Positions 16,975 through 25,655 of a DNA stretch of 64,000 nt are shown here, piece after piece. The notes below the pieces were generated by a model that saw only the letters and a program-made list of their open reading frames with translations, had not been told where the DNA came from and did no database searches. The stretch comes from Pseudomonadota bacterium (lineage in GTDB: Bacteria > Pseudomonadota > Alphaproteobacteria > Rhizobiales > Xanthobacteraceae). The position numbers and the translations under genes are program-made. The stretch lies in the NCBI GenBank assembly GCA_018240595.1, contig JAFEFL010000043.1:1-64000 (forward strand), written 5' to 3'. How positions within the stretch are numbered: position 1 is the stretch's first letter; each line of letters opens with the position of its first letter.

Positions 16975-19164
16975 ATGTCGCTTCGGTTCCGCCGCAGCTT
17001 GCGGCTCGCTGTGTCTTTTTCCGCCCTCACCGCCGCCGCGCCGGCGCTGGCGCAGACCGCGCTGACGCTGCCGCAGGTCAATGTCACGGCGCCGAGCCCG
17101 ATTCAGCGGAGCGCTCCTGAAGCCGCGGATGCCGCCCAGGGCACCCTGCCCGTCGTCACCGACCAGTTCGCCACCGTCACCGTGGTGCCGTCGCAGGAAC
17201 TACGGCGCAGCGGCGCGGCGACCCTCGGCGACCTCCTGTTCGACAAGCCCGGCATCACCGGTTCGCAATTCGCCCCCGGCGCCTCGAGCCGGCCGATCAT
17301 CCGCGGCCTCGACGTCAACCGCGTCCGCATCCAGGAGAACGGCATCGGCGCCAACGGCGCCTCCGATCTCGGCGAGGATCACTTCGTCCCGGTCGATCCG
17401 CTGACCACCGAACGCGTCGAGGTCATCCGCGGCCCCGCCACCTTGCGCTTCGGCTCGCAGGCGATCGGCGGCGTGGTGGAAGCCGACAACAACCGCATCC
17501 CGACCACGCTGCCGCCGCGCGGCATCGGCGCCGAGGCGCGCTTCGGCTTCTCGTCGGTGGACAAGGGCATCGACAGCGCCGTGCTGCTCGACGGCGGCGC
17601 CGGCAATTTCGCGCTGCATGCCGACGCCTTCGGCCGCAACGCCAGCGACTATCGCGTGCCGTCCTATCCGTATCTGACCGCGCCGAACCCGGCCGATCTG
17701 CCGAACGCGACGCAGTCCGGCGGCTTCAACGGCCGGCAACCGAACTCCAGCCTGCGCAACAGCGGCGAGGCGCTCGGCGGCTCGTATCTGTTCAACGACG
17801 GCTACATCGGCCTCGCCATCGTTCAGAACAACGCGCTCTATCACATCCCCGGCGCCGAGCCGGAGAGCAACCAGACGCGCATCGAGGCGCACCAGACCAA
17901 GATCCTCACCAAGGGCGAATGGCGCGCCCCGAATTCGGCGATCGACGCCATCCGCTACTGGGGCGGCTTCACCGACTACAAGCACAACGAGATCGGCCTG
18001 TCCGATCCGGCCGACTTCAACAGCACCGGCATCCAACAGACCTTCATCAACAAGGAGCAGGAAGGCCGCGTCGAGGCGCAGCTCGCGCCCTTCGATCTGC
18101 GCTTTGCTTCACTCACGACCGCGATCGGCGTGCAGGGCGGCCACCAGATGCTCGACGCGCCGGCCCCCGGCGGCATCGGCTTGTGGGACCGCAACACCAA
18201 CAACCGCATCGCCGGCTACATGTTCAACGAGTTCAAGCTGAGCCAGGTGACGAGGCTGCAGGTCGCCGGCCGCATCGAGCGCGTGGCGCTCGACGGCACC
18301 GGCCGCACCTTCGACGCCGTCGGCACCCTGACGCAGACCGCCGCCTCGCGCGACTACACGCCGAAGAGCTTCAGCTTCGGCGTGCTGCGCGACCTGCCGC
18401 TCGACCTGACCGCCAGCCTCACCGCGCAATATGTCGAGCGCGCGCCCAAGCCCGCCGAACTGTTCTCCGGCGGCGTGCACGACGCCACCACCACCTTCGA
18501 CAAGGGCAACGTCAATCTCGGCATCGAGGCGGCGCAATCGCTCGAGCTCGGCCTCAAGCGCGCCAAGGGCCCGTTCCGCTTCGACGCTTCGATCTATTAC
18601 ACGCGCTTCAAGGGCTTCATCTATCGCCGCTTCACCGGCAATACCTGCACCGAGGCCGGCGACTGCACCGGCGCCGCCGAGCTCAACGAGGCGATCTATT
18701 CGCAGAACGACGCCACCTTCCGCGGCGGCGAATTCCAGAGCCAGTGGGACATCGCACCGCTCGGCTCCGGGCTCATCGGCATCGAAAACCAGTTCGACGT
18801 CGTGCGCGCCACCTTCGCCGACGGGTCCAACGTGCCGCGCATTCCGCCCGTGCGCGTCGGCGGCGGCGTCTACTGGCGCGACGCCAACTGGTTCGCCCGC
18901 GTCAAGCTGATCCACGCCTTCGCCCAGAACGACGTCGCCGCCATCGCCGAAACCACCACCGGCGCCTATGACGATCTGCGCGCCGAAGTCAGCTACAACT
19001 GGAAGAACGCGCAGCCGCGCTTCGACCAGATCAGCGAATTCACCGTCGGCATCCGCGGCGCGAACCTGCTGAACCGCGACATTCGCAACGCCGCGTCCTA
19101 CAACAAGGACGAGGTGCTGATGCCCGGCGCCAATGTGCGGGTGTTCGCGAGCGTGAAGTATTGA
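16975..19164 (+). CDS. znuD: TonB-dependent outer-membrane receptor, probable zinc receptor (ZnuD-like)
   Basis: A 729-residue outer-membrane receptor. The signal peptide (1-27, ending APALAQ) is followed by a TonB-box-like segment (LPQVNVTAP) and the plug domain with RPIIRGLDVNRVRIQENGI, GEDHFVPVDPLTTERVEVI and RGPATLRFGSQAIGGVV. The DH in the plug and the overall pattern resemble neisserial ZnuD. A 22-strand barrel would end at the C-terminal aromatic residue (FASVKY). The Zur box at 16913-16932 supports zinc uptake during starvation, with TonB energy. No long histidine-rich loop is present, so zinc specificity rests on the operator and on similarity. No ZnuABC genes lie nearby. Confidence 0.85.
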   Translation: MSLRFRRSLRLAVSFSALTAAAPALAQTALTLPQVNVTAPSPIQRSAPEAADAAQGTLPVVTDQFATVTVVPSQELRRSGAATLGDLLFDKPGITGSQFAPGASSRPIIRGLDVNRVRIQENGIGANGASDLGEDHFVPVDPLTTERVEVIRGPATLRFGSQAIGGVVEADNNRIPTTLPPRGIGAEARFGFSSVDKGIDSAVLLDGGAGNFALHADAFGRNASDYRVPSYPYLTAPNPADLPNATQSGGFNGRQPNSSLRNSGEALGGSYLFNDGYIGLAIVQNNALYHIPGAEPESNQTRIEAHQTKILTKGEWRAPNSAIDAIRYWGGFTDYKHNEIGLSDPADFNSTGIQQTFINKEQEGRVEAQLAPFDLRFASLTTAIGVQGGHQMLDAPAPGGIGLWDRNTNNRIAGYMFNEFKLSQVTRLQVAGRIERVALDGTGRTFDAVGTLTQTAASRDYTPKSFSFGVLRDLPLDLTASLTAQYVERAPKPAELFSGGVHDATTTFDKGNVNLGIEAAQSLELGLKRAKGPFRFDASIYYTRFKGFIYRRFTGNTCTEAGDCTGAAELNEAIYSQNDATFRGGEFQSQWDIAPLGSGLIGIENQFDVVRATFADGSNVPRIPPVRVGGGVYWRDANWFARVKLIHAFAQNDVAAIAETTTGAYDDLRAEVSYNWKNAQPRFDQISEFTVGIRGANLLNRDIRNAASYNKDEVLMPGANVRVFASVKY

Positions 19165-19193
19165 GCGGTTCGCGCTGGACTGAGGAACTCACA

Positions 19194-19284
19194 CTCCGTT
19201 CGTCCCCGCGAAAGCGGGGACCCAGCGCTTTCCTTCGGGGAAGGATGGAATTGCTGGATCACCCGCCTTCGCGGGTGATGACGG
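19194..19284. repeat. Three-arm palindromic element, copy 4
   Basis: The left arm GTCCCCGC/GCGGGGAC surrounds GAAA, the middle CCAGC (19222-19226) pairs with GCTGG (19253-19257), and the right arm ATCACCCGC (19258-19266) pairs with GCGGGTGAT (19271-19279). The left end (CTCCGTTCGTCCCC) matches copies 1 and 3, while the right arm (CACCCG..CGGGTGATGAC) resembles the group ending in ATGAC. It is therefore a hybrid of the two types. It lies between the convergent receptor and xseA genes. Confidence 0.85.
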
Positions 19285-19291
19285 CTTCAGA

Positions 19292-20890
19292 TCACCCGAA
19301 AAGGCTGCCCTGCCCGCCGCCGCCTTCATCACCGCCGCGCGGCTTCTTCGGTTTCGACGCCGGCTTCGGCGTCACTTCGACCACCGTGGTTTCGGTCACG
19401 ACGGTCTCGCGCACCACGACCGACGCCGTGCCGCCGGCCGTCGCCGCGACGCGGCCGTCGGCGAACTCGATGTCGAGCAGCGCGCCGGCCGACACCTGCG
19501 CCGCGGCGCGCAGCGGCTGGCCCTTGTCGTCGCGCACCAGGGCAAAGCCGCGGTTCAAGACCTCGCGATAGGAGAACGCCGCCAGCAGACGCTCGGCGCG
19601 CTCGATGCGGACATGGTGCTGCTTGAGCAGCGCGTCGGTGGCGCGCCGCGAGCGTTCGCCGAAGGCGGTGACGCGCTGTTTCGCGAGATCAATTCGCCCC
19701 CGATACGCTTGCGCATTGGCCAGCAAACCTGTCTTGAGGCGCTGATTGAGATTATCGTACCGCTCCTTGCGGCGCTCAAACATATTGATCAGCAGCGGCG
19801 GCGACAGCCGCGTGGCGACGCGGGTGTACTGCGTGTGATGCACATGGGCGTTGGCGCGCAAGGCGCGCGGCAATCTCTCGGCCAGGCTATCGAGGCGCTG
19901 GCGCGGCTCGGCCAGGATGTCCTTGGGCAGCGCCCGTGTCAGCATCGTCAGTTCGCGGCGCAGCCGCTCCATGCCGCGCTGCATGCAGGCGAGCTTGCGC
20001 GAGGCGAGGCCGTTCAGCGTCTGCAGCAGCTCGACGCGCACCGGCACCGCCATCTCGGCGGCCGCGGTCGGCGTCGGCGCCCGCTTGTCGGAGGCAAAAT
20101 CGATCAGCGTCACGTCGGTTTCGTGGCCGACCGCGGAGATCAGCGGGATCATGCTCGCGGCCGCGGCGCGCACCACGATCTCCTCGTTGAACGACCACAG
20201 GTCCTCGAGCGAACCGCCGCCGCGCGCGACGATGATCAGATCAGGACGCCGCATGGCGCCGGTTTCCGGCATGGCGTTGAAGCCCTCGATGGCCGCCGCC
20301 ACTTCGGCCGCCGATTGCTCGCCCTGCACGCGCACCGGCCACACCATGACGTGACGCGGAAAGCGGTCGGACAGCCGGTGCAGAATGTCGCGGATCACCG
20401 CCCCGGTCGGCGAGGTGACGACGCCGATCACCTCGGGCAGGAATGGAATGAGCTGCTTGCGCGCCTCGTCGAACAGGCCTTCGGCGGCGAGCTTCTTCTT
20501 GCGCTCCTCGAGCAGCTTCATCAGCGCGCCGACGCCGGCGGGCTCCAGGCTGTCGATGACGATCTGGTATTTCGAGGATCCGGGGAACGTCGTCAGCTTG
20601 CCGGTGGCGATGACGTCGAGGCCTTCTTCCGGCTTGACGCGCATGCGGCCATAGACGCCCTTCCAGATCACGCCCTCGATGACGGCGCGGTCGTCCTTGA
20701 GGCGGAAATAGCAGTGCCCGGAGGGCGATGCGCCCTTGAAGCCCGACACCTCGCCGCGCACCCGGACGAAGCCATAGGCGTCCTCGACCGTCCGCTTCAG
20801 CGCGGCGGACAGTTCCGAAACACTCCATTCGGTCAGGTTGGACGCGGGCGCCTCGGCGCGGCCTTCGGCTGTGATTCTGGGGCTCGGCAT
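19292..20890 (-). CDS. xseA: Exodeoxyribonuclease VII large subunit
   Basis: A 532-residue nuclease subunit that, with several copies of XseB, degrades single-stranded DNA to oligonucleotides. The N-terminal OB-fold ([33 protein letters not shown]) is followed by the catalytic domain with [32 protein letters not shown] and [17 protein letters not shown], and then a long helical region. The C-terminus has a repetitive Thr/Val then Lys/Gly-rich tail ([13 protein letters not shown]) ending in SLFG. The start at 20890 gives the conserved family N-terminus. The xseB gene is not in the window. It diverges from purD. Confidence 0.95.
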   Translation of the reverse strand: MPSPRITAEGRAEAPASNLTEWSVSELSAALKRTVEDAYGFVRVRGEVSGFKGASPSGHCYFRLKDDRAVIEGVIWKGVYGRMRVKPEEGLDVIATGKLTTFPGSSKYQIVIDSLEPAGVGALMKLLEERKKKLAAEGLFDEARKQLIPFLPEVIGVVTSPTGAVIRDILHRLSDRFPRHVMVWPVRVQGEQSAAEVAAAIEGFNAMPETGAMRRPDLIIVARGGGSLEDLWSFNEEIVVRAAAASMIPLISAVGHETDVTLIDFASDKRAPTPTAAAEMAVPVRVELLQTLNGLASRKLACMQRGMERLRRELTMLTRALPKDILAEPRQRLDSLAERLPRALRANAHVHHTQYTRVATRLSPPLLINMFERRKERYDNLNQRLKTGLLANAQAYRGRIDLAKQRVTAFGERSRRATDALLKQHHVRIERAERLLAAFSYREVLNRGFALVRDDKGQPLRAAAQVSAGALLDIEFADGRVAATAGGTASVVVRETVVTETTVVEVTPKPASKPKKPRGGDEGGGGQGSLFG

Positions 20891-21021
20891 CGCCCCGATA
20901 TACGCGCTCCGGCCGCCCGCCGGAATACCGCGATTTTCCCCTGTCGATAGCGCCGTCCCGGGGCCTTGTCCCGGGCGGTTCCGCCCGCTAAGGCCGGAGC
21001 GGTATCGGACAGGGCAGCGCA

Positions 21022-22305
21022 ATGAACATTCTCATTCTCGGTTCCGGCGGCCGCGAGCATGCGCTCGCCTGGAAGATCGCCGCCAGCCCGCTGACCACCA
21101 AGCTCTATTGCGCGCCGGGCAATGCCGGCATCGCGCAGGAAGCCGAATGCGTCGCGCTCGACATCGCCGACCACCAGGCGGTGATCGCCTTCTGCAAGGA
21201 CGCCAAGATCGACTTCGTTGTCGTCGGCCCGGAAGTGCCCTTGGTCGCCGGCATTGTCGATGATCTCGAAGCCGCCGGCATCAAGACCTTCGGCCCGACC
21301 AAATGGGCGGCGCGGCTCGAGGGCTCCAAGGGCTTCACCAAGGACTTGTGCAAGGCCAACAATATCCCGACCGCCGCCTATGAGCGCTTCAAGAGCGGCG
21401 ACCTCGCCAAGGACTATGTCCGCAAGCGCGGCGCGCCGATCGTCGTCAAGGCCGATGGCCTCGCCGCCGGCAAGGGCGTCGTCGTCGCCGCGACGGTCGA
21501 GGAAGCCGAAGCCGCCATCGACATGATGTTTTCCGGCGGCCTCGGCGACAAGGCCTGGGAGATCGTGATCGAGGATTGCCTCGTCGGCGAGGAAGCTTCG
21601 TTCTTCGCGCTGTGCGACGGCGACACCGCGCTGCCGCTCGCCTCGGCGCAGGACCACAAGCGTGTCTTCGATGGCGACAAGGGTCCGAACACCGGCGGCA
21701 TGGGCGCCTATACGCCGGCGCCGATCATGACCGAGGCAATGAACAAGCGCGTCATGGACGAGATCGTCATCCCGACCGTTCAGGCGCTGAAGAAAGCCGG
21801 CGCGCCGTTCAAGGGCGTGCTGTTCGCCGGGCTGATGATCACCAAGGACGGCCCGCAGCTCATCGAATACAACGTGCGCTTCGGCGATCCGGAAACGCAG
21901 GTGATCATGCTGCGGATGATGTCGGATCTGTTGCCGGCGCTGATTGCCGCGCGTGACGGACAGCTGAAGCATTTCGATCTGCGCTGGTATCCCGACGCCG
22001 CGCTGACCGTGGTGATGGCGGCCAAGGGCTATCCTGGCAGTTACAAGAAGGGCACCGTCATCAACGGCCTCGATCAGGCGGCGCAACTCGACGGTGTCGA
22101 GATCTTCCATGCCGGCACGCGCAGCGACAACGGTTCCATCGTCGCCAATGGCGGTCGCGTGCTCAATGTCTGTGCACGCGGCAAGACCGTCGCGGAAGCG
22201 CAGGCACGCGCTTATGCCGCTGTCGACAAGATCGACTGGCAGGATGGTTTCTGCCGCCGCGACATCGGCTGGCAGGCGATCGCGCGCGAACAAAATCGCC
22301 GTTAA
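21022..22305 (+). CDS. purD: Phosphoribosylamine-glycine ligase (GAR synthetase)
   Basis: A 427-residue ATP-grasp enzyme that joins phosphoribosylamine and glycine in the second step of purine synthesis. It starts with the typical [19 protein letters not shown]. The ATP-grasp region includes [29 protein letters not shown] and the family motif [12 protein letters not shown]; the metal-binding part is [12 protein letters not shown]. Length is standard. It diverges from xseA with 131 bp between the start codons. No other purine gene is adjacent, as is usual in this order. Confidence 0.97.
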   Translation: MNILILGSGGREHALAWKIAASPLTTKLYCAPGNAGIAQEAECVALDIADHQAVIAFCKDAKIDFVVVGPEVPLVAGIVDDLEAAGIKTFGPTKWAARLEGSKGFTKDLCKANNIPTAAYERFKSGDLAKDYVRKRGAPIVVKADGLAAGKGVVVAATVEEAEAAIDMMFSGGLGDKAWEIVIEDCLVGEEASFFALCDGDTALPLASAQDHKRVFDGDKGPNTGGMGAYTPAPIMTEAMNKRVMDEIVIPTVQALKKAGAPFKGVLFAGLMITKDGPQLIEYNVRFGDPETQVIMLRMMSDLLPALIAARDGQLKHFDLRWYPDAALTVVMAAKGYPGSYKKGTVINGLDQAAQLDGVEIFHAGTRSDNGSIVANGGRVLNVCARGKTVAEAQARAYAAVDKIDWQDGFCRRDIGWQAIAREQNRR

Positions 22306-22503
22306 CAACGCGACATACGCGTCCTAGTCTTTCGTCGTAGACACGCAAGCGCGCGGTTGTCCCGTCGCCGCGTTCGCAAACATAACCGCGGCATAAAACG
22401 CGCATGCGCATATCACGCATGCGTGACGATGCTCTTCCTTTCATCGCGGCTCTGCCTAGCTCCCGGTCAAGGGCAAGCTACGAATATGAATTGGAGTCGA
22501 ACG
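22306..22503. other. Intergenic region with paired CGCATGCG palindromes
   Basis: About 200 bp between purD and the next small gene. It contains two 10-bp palindromes, GCGCATGCGC (22400-22409) and ACGCATGCGT (22415-22424), centred 15 bp apart. They could be an operator pair. GGAG (22493-22496) is the ribosome site of the next gene. Confidence 0.4.
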
Positions 22504-22749
22504 ATGAAGAAAATTCTGATCGCCGGTGTTCTCGCTGTTGTCGCGGCCTCGCCTGCCCTGGCCGCCTCGAGGCATCACCGCAACGCCGCGGCCGATTCTT
22601 ACGCTTATGTGCCGGCCACCGCTTCGGCCTACGGACCGACCATGGGCACCTATGCGGTGTCGAATGGTCAGCTCCTCGGCGCCGACCCGGATCCGTTCAT
22701 TCGCGAGAGCCTGATCCGCCAGGGTTCGCCGGCCGACTTCAACAACTAA
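22504..22749 (+). CDS. Small secreted protein, unknown function
   Basis: An 81-residue protein with a signal peptide (MKKILIAGVLAVVAASPALA). The ~60-residue mature part is rich in Ala, Tyr, Ser and Pro and ends GADPDPFIRESLIRQG plus a short tail. It has no cysteine. Similar short exported proteins with a conserved DPDPFIR-like end occur in Bradyrhizobium-type genomes as far as I recall, but I know no function. The ATG at 22504 lies 7 bp after GGAG; an ATG at 22486 would add six residues ahead of the signal peptide. Confidence 0.7.
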   Translation: MKKILIAGVLAVVAASPALAASRHHRNAAADSYAYVPATASAYGPTMGTYAVSNGQLLGADPDPFIRESLIRQGSPADFNN

Positions 22750-22863
22750 GCCGCCGCACCGAACGTCATGCAAAGCCCGGCCCGATGCCGGGCTTTGCCA
22801 ACTCTTCGGCCCTGTCATCGGACCGCTTTTCCGGCATAATCGAACCTCATTGCCGGAGGTCCG

Positions 22864-23763
22864 ATGACGGTGCTGCCCGACCTGTATCCCGATTTCGCCA
22901 CACGTCACGCCGAGACCTCGGCCGGGCGGCTGTTCGCGCGCGCCGACGGCAGCGGCCCGCCGCTGCTGCTGATCCACGGCTATCCGCAGACGCATGTGAT
23001 GTGGCATCGCGTCGCGCCGGCGCTCGCCGCACGCTTCACGCTGATCATCCCCGACCTGCCCGGCTACGGCGCCTCGGCGGCGCCCGAGTCGGACGCCGCG
23101 CACGCGCCCTACGACAAGCGTTCGATGGCCAAGGCGCTGGTCGAGCTGATGCGCGGCCTCGGCCATGAACGCTTCAGCCTCGCCGGTCACGATCGTGGCG
23201 GCCGCGTCGCCTATCGCCTCGCGCTCGATCACGCCGCGCGCGTTGAACGTCTCGCCACGCTCGACATCATCCCGACCGGCGAGATGTGGGCCGGCATGGA
23301 CATGACCATGGCGATGAAGACCTATCACTGGCTGTTCCTGGCGCAGCGCGCGCCGCTGCCGGAACGGATGATCGGCACCATGCCGGAAGCCTATCTCGAA
23401 TGGACGCTGGCGAGCTGGACCAAGGCAAAGAACCTGTCGGCCTTTGCGCCGGAAGCGCTGGCGCATTATCGCGCTGCCTATGTCGAACCGCACATTCATG
23501 CGCTGTGTGAGGACTACCGCGCCGGCGCCACCACCGATCTTGCGCATGACAATGCCGACCGCGCCGCCGGCCGCACCATCGGCTGTCCGATGCTGGCGAT
23601 CTGGGGCGATGCCGGCATTCCCGATGAGACCTCGGCGCCGCTCGAGACCTGGCGGCGCTGGGCGAGCAATGTGCAGGGCCGCGCCATCGATTCCGGGCAT
23701 TTCCTTGCCGAGGAAAATCCGGATGAGACGGCGAAAGCTTTGCTCGCCTTCTTCGCGGCGTGA
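22864..23763 (+). CDS. Alpha/beta hydrolase, haloacetate (fluoroacetate) dehalogenase-like
   Basis: A 299-residue alpha/beta hydrolase closely resembling fluoroacetate dehalogenase of Rhodopseudomonas palustris. The oxyanion stretch HGYPQTHVMWHRVAP and the nucleophile elbow GHDRGGRVAYRLALDH carry the catalytic Asp and the two Arg that bind the carboxylate in that enzyme. The KTYHWLF stretch provides the His-Trp pair that holds the halide, and DSGHF supplies the catalytic His. Predicted reaction: haloacetate + water to glycolate + halide. The related kinase-like gene starts 6 bp downstream, so they form one operon. A broader role in hydrolysing small alpha-substituted acids is possible. Confidence 0.85.
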   Translation: MTVLPDLYPDFATRHAETSAGRLFARADGSGPPLLLIHGYPQTHVMWHRVAPALAARFTLIIPDLPGYGASAAPESDAAHAPYDKRSMAKALVELMRGLGHERFSLAGHDRGGRVAYRLALDHAARVERLATLDIIPTGEMWAGMDMTMAMKTYHWLFLAQRAPLPERMIGTMPEAYLEWTLASWTKAKNLSAFAPEALAHYRAAYVEPHIHALCEDYRAGATTDLAHDNADRAAGRTIGCPMLAIWGDAGIPDETSAPLETWRRWASNVQGRAIDSGHFLAEENPDETAKALLAFFAA

Positions 23764-23769
23764 CGCATC

Positions 23770-24855
23770 ATGGCCATTGACCGTCAACAGGCCTTCTCCG
23801 GCACCAAGGAAACCCCGGCGGCCTTGCGCATCGACGAGGCGCGCCTCGCCGATTATCTCGCAAGGCATATCGACGGCTTCGCCGGCCCGCTGACGGCGCG
23901 GCAGTTCAAGGGCGGCCAGTCGAACCCGACTTACCTCTTGGAAACACCGTCGCGGCGTTACGTGCTGCGGCGCAAGCCGCCGGGCAAGCTGCTGCCGTCG
24001 GCGCATGCGGTGGACCGCGAGTATCGCGTCATCGGCGCGCTGTTCGCGCAAGACTTCCCGGTCGCCGAACCGCTTTGCTATTGCGCCGACGAGAGCATCG
24101 CCGGCACGGCGTTCTATGTCATGAGCTTCGCCGATGGCCGCGTGTTCTGGGAGCCGCAGATGCCGGGCTCCGACCCGGCCGAGCGCGGCGCGATCTACGA
24201 CGCGATGAACGACACCATCGCCCGGCTGCATGCCTTCGATCCGGCCGCCATCGGCCTCGGCGATTTCGGCAAGGGCGAGAACTACGTCGCCCGCCAGGTC
24301 GAGCGCTGGTCGAAGCAGTACCGCGCCTCGCAGACCGAGACCATCGAGCCGATGGAGCGCCTGATCGACTGGCTGCCGCAGCACCTGCCGCCGCCTGGCC
24401 CGGTGCGGCTGGTGCATGGCGACTATCGCATCGACAACCTGATCATGGCCAGGGACGAACCGCGCGTCATCGCCGTGCTCGACTGGGAATTGTCGACGCT
24501 CGGCGATCCGCTCGCCGATTTCACCTATCACCTGATGGCCTGGCACATGCCGCCGACCGACACCGCCGCCGGCACCGCGACGCTGGCCGGCCACGACCTC
24601 GGCGCGCTCGGCATTCCCGCGATGATGGATTACGTCGACGACTATGTGGCGCGCACCGGGCTCGATCCGCGGCCGCATCTTGCCGTCTATCTCGCCTACA
24701 ACTTCTTCCGCATCGCCGCGATCCTGCAAGGCATCATCGGCCGCGTGCGCGACGGCACCGCGACCTCGGAGTTCGCGCCGGCCCGGGCGGAGCTGATCCG
24801 CCCGCTCGCCGACAAGGCCTGGGAGTTCGCGCGCCAGGCCGGTGCGATGGAATAA
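23770..24855 (+). CDS. APH-family phosphotransferase (ACAD10/11 N-terminal type)
   Basis: A 361-residue protein with the aminoglycoside-phosphotransferase / choline-kinase fold. The catalytic loop is VRLVHGDYRIDNLIM (HGDxxxxN) and the metal-binding Asp is in AVLDWELSTLGDPLADF. Similar proteins are the kinase part of ACAD10/ACAD11, where they phosphorylate 4-hydroxyacyl-CoA, so a hydroxyacyl substrate is more likely than an antibiotic. It starts 6 bp after the dehalogenase gene. No acyl-CoA dehydrogenase lies next to it here, so its pathway partner is unknown. Confidence 0.85.
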   Translation: MAIDRQQAFSGTKETPAALRIDEARLADYLARHIDGFAGPLTARQFKGGQSNPTYLLETPSRRYVLRRKPPGKLLPSAHAVDREYRVIGALFAQDFPVAEPLCYCADESIAGTAFYVMSFADGRVFWEPQMPGSDPAERGAIYDAMNDTIARLHAFDPAAIGLGDFGKGENYVARQVERWSKQYRASQTETIEPMERLIDWLPQHLPPPGPVRLVHGDYRIDNLIMARDEPRVIAVLDWELSTLGDPLADFTYHLMAWHMPPTDTAAGTATLAGHDLGALGIPAMMDYVDDYVARTGLDPRPHLAVYLAYNFFRIAAILQGIIGRVRDGTATSEFAPARAELIRPLADKAWEFARQAGAME

Positions 24856-24956
24856 ATAATACTAAAATATTCTGTTTATTTTATCCGCATGCGAGCGGAT
24901 TTGTCCGCGCTTCCTTCATGCGTGCCTGCCTAACTTGACCGATCGGAGGTCAAGCC

Positions 24957-25154
24957 ATGACGGACTCGAGCATCGGGATCCAGGCGATTTCGCCGTTCAC
25001 CGGCACATCCCAGGGCCGCAACGAAGCGTTCCGCGATCAGAGCGCGCAGCAGGCTGCGATCCAGCTCGCCAATCAGCAGCAGGATCAGCAGGACGAACAG
25101 CAGCAGCACGCGTCCTCGGGCGGTTCCGCGCATCAGCTCGACGTCACGGTTTGA
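24957..25154 (+). CDS. Small glutamine-rich protein, unknown function
   Basis: A 65-residue protein without signal peptide or membrane segment. The middle is strongly Gln/Asp-rich (residues 28-50, with QQQDQQDEQQQ), probably disordered or coiled. The ends are MTDSSIGIQAISPFTG and GGSAHQLDVTV. A very good ribosome site, GGAGG, lies 8 bp before the ATG, which argues that it is translated. The 100 bp upstream include the most AT-rich stretch of this part of the window (AATAAATAATACTAAAATAT), suggesting its own promoter. The family was not recognised. Confidence 0.6.
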   Translation: MTDSSIGIQAISPFTGTSQGRNEAFRDQSAQQAAIQLANQQQDQQDEQQQHASSGGSAHQLDVTV

Positions 25155-25172
25155 TCTGCCGGGCGCGCCGGG

Positions 25173-25631
25173 CTAGCGGCGCGCCGCGAAGAACTCCCGC
25201 AAGAGCGCAGCACATTCACCTTCGCCAATGCCGCCATAGACCTCCGGTCTGTGGTGGCAGGCGGCGTTGGCGTAGAAGCGCACGCCGCTTTCCACCGCCC
25301 CGCCCTTGGGATCCACCGCGCCGAAATACAGCCGCCGGATGCGCGCGAACGAGGCCGCCGCCGCGCACATCGTGCACGGCTCCAGCGTGACATAGAGGTC
25401 GCAGCCGGTCAGCCGCTCGCTGCCGATTTTGGCCGCCGCCGCGCGGATGGCGATCAATTCGGCATGCGCCGTCGGGTCCTTGTCGGCGAGGGTCCGGTTA
25501 CCGGCGCGCGCCAGCACCTCGCCATCGCGGACGATGACGCAGCCGATCGGCACCTCGCCCCGCGCCGCCGCGGCACGGGCTTCCTCGAGGGCGAGTTGCA
25601 TGAAAGAGGGCGATGCCATAAACGCCGTCAT
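25173..25631 (-). CDS. tadA: tRNA-specific adenosine deaminase
   Basis: A 152-residue zinc deaminase that converts A34 of tRNA-Arg(ACG) to inosine. The zinc and catalytic residues are visible in TAHAELIAI (His and Glu) and LEPCTMCAAA (two Cys). The length is that of TadA. It starts 24 bp from the rluB start codon on the opposite strand, so the two promoters overlap. A second ATG four codons in (25619, MASPSF) may be the true start; neither has a clear ribosome site. Confidence 0.93.
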   Translation of the reverse strand: MTAFMASPSFMQLALEEARAAAARGEVPIGCVIVRDGEVLARAGNRTLADKDPTAHAELIAIRAAAAKIGSERLTGCDLYVTLEPCTMCAAAASFARIRRLYFGAVDPKGGAVESGVRFYANAACHHRPEVYGGIGEGECAALLREFFAARR

Positions 25632-25655
25632 AGCCGGGCATCACGGCGGAGACAA

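Noticed and set aside
22456-24729. Long open frame (757 codons) on the minus strand
   Set aside because: It lies opposite the secreted protein, dehalogenase and kinase genes, whose motifs are clear. The product is Arg/Gly/Asp-rich without domains, typical of the antisense frame of GC-rich genes.
24883-24900. ATCCGC/GCGGAT hairpin as a terminator of the kinase gene
   Set aside because: No T-run follows on the plus strand, and the AT-rich stretch lies before rather than after the stem. Left as an unexplained feature of the small gene's leader.
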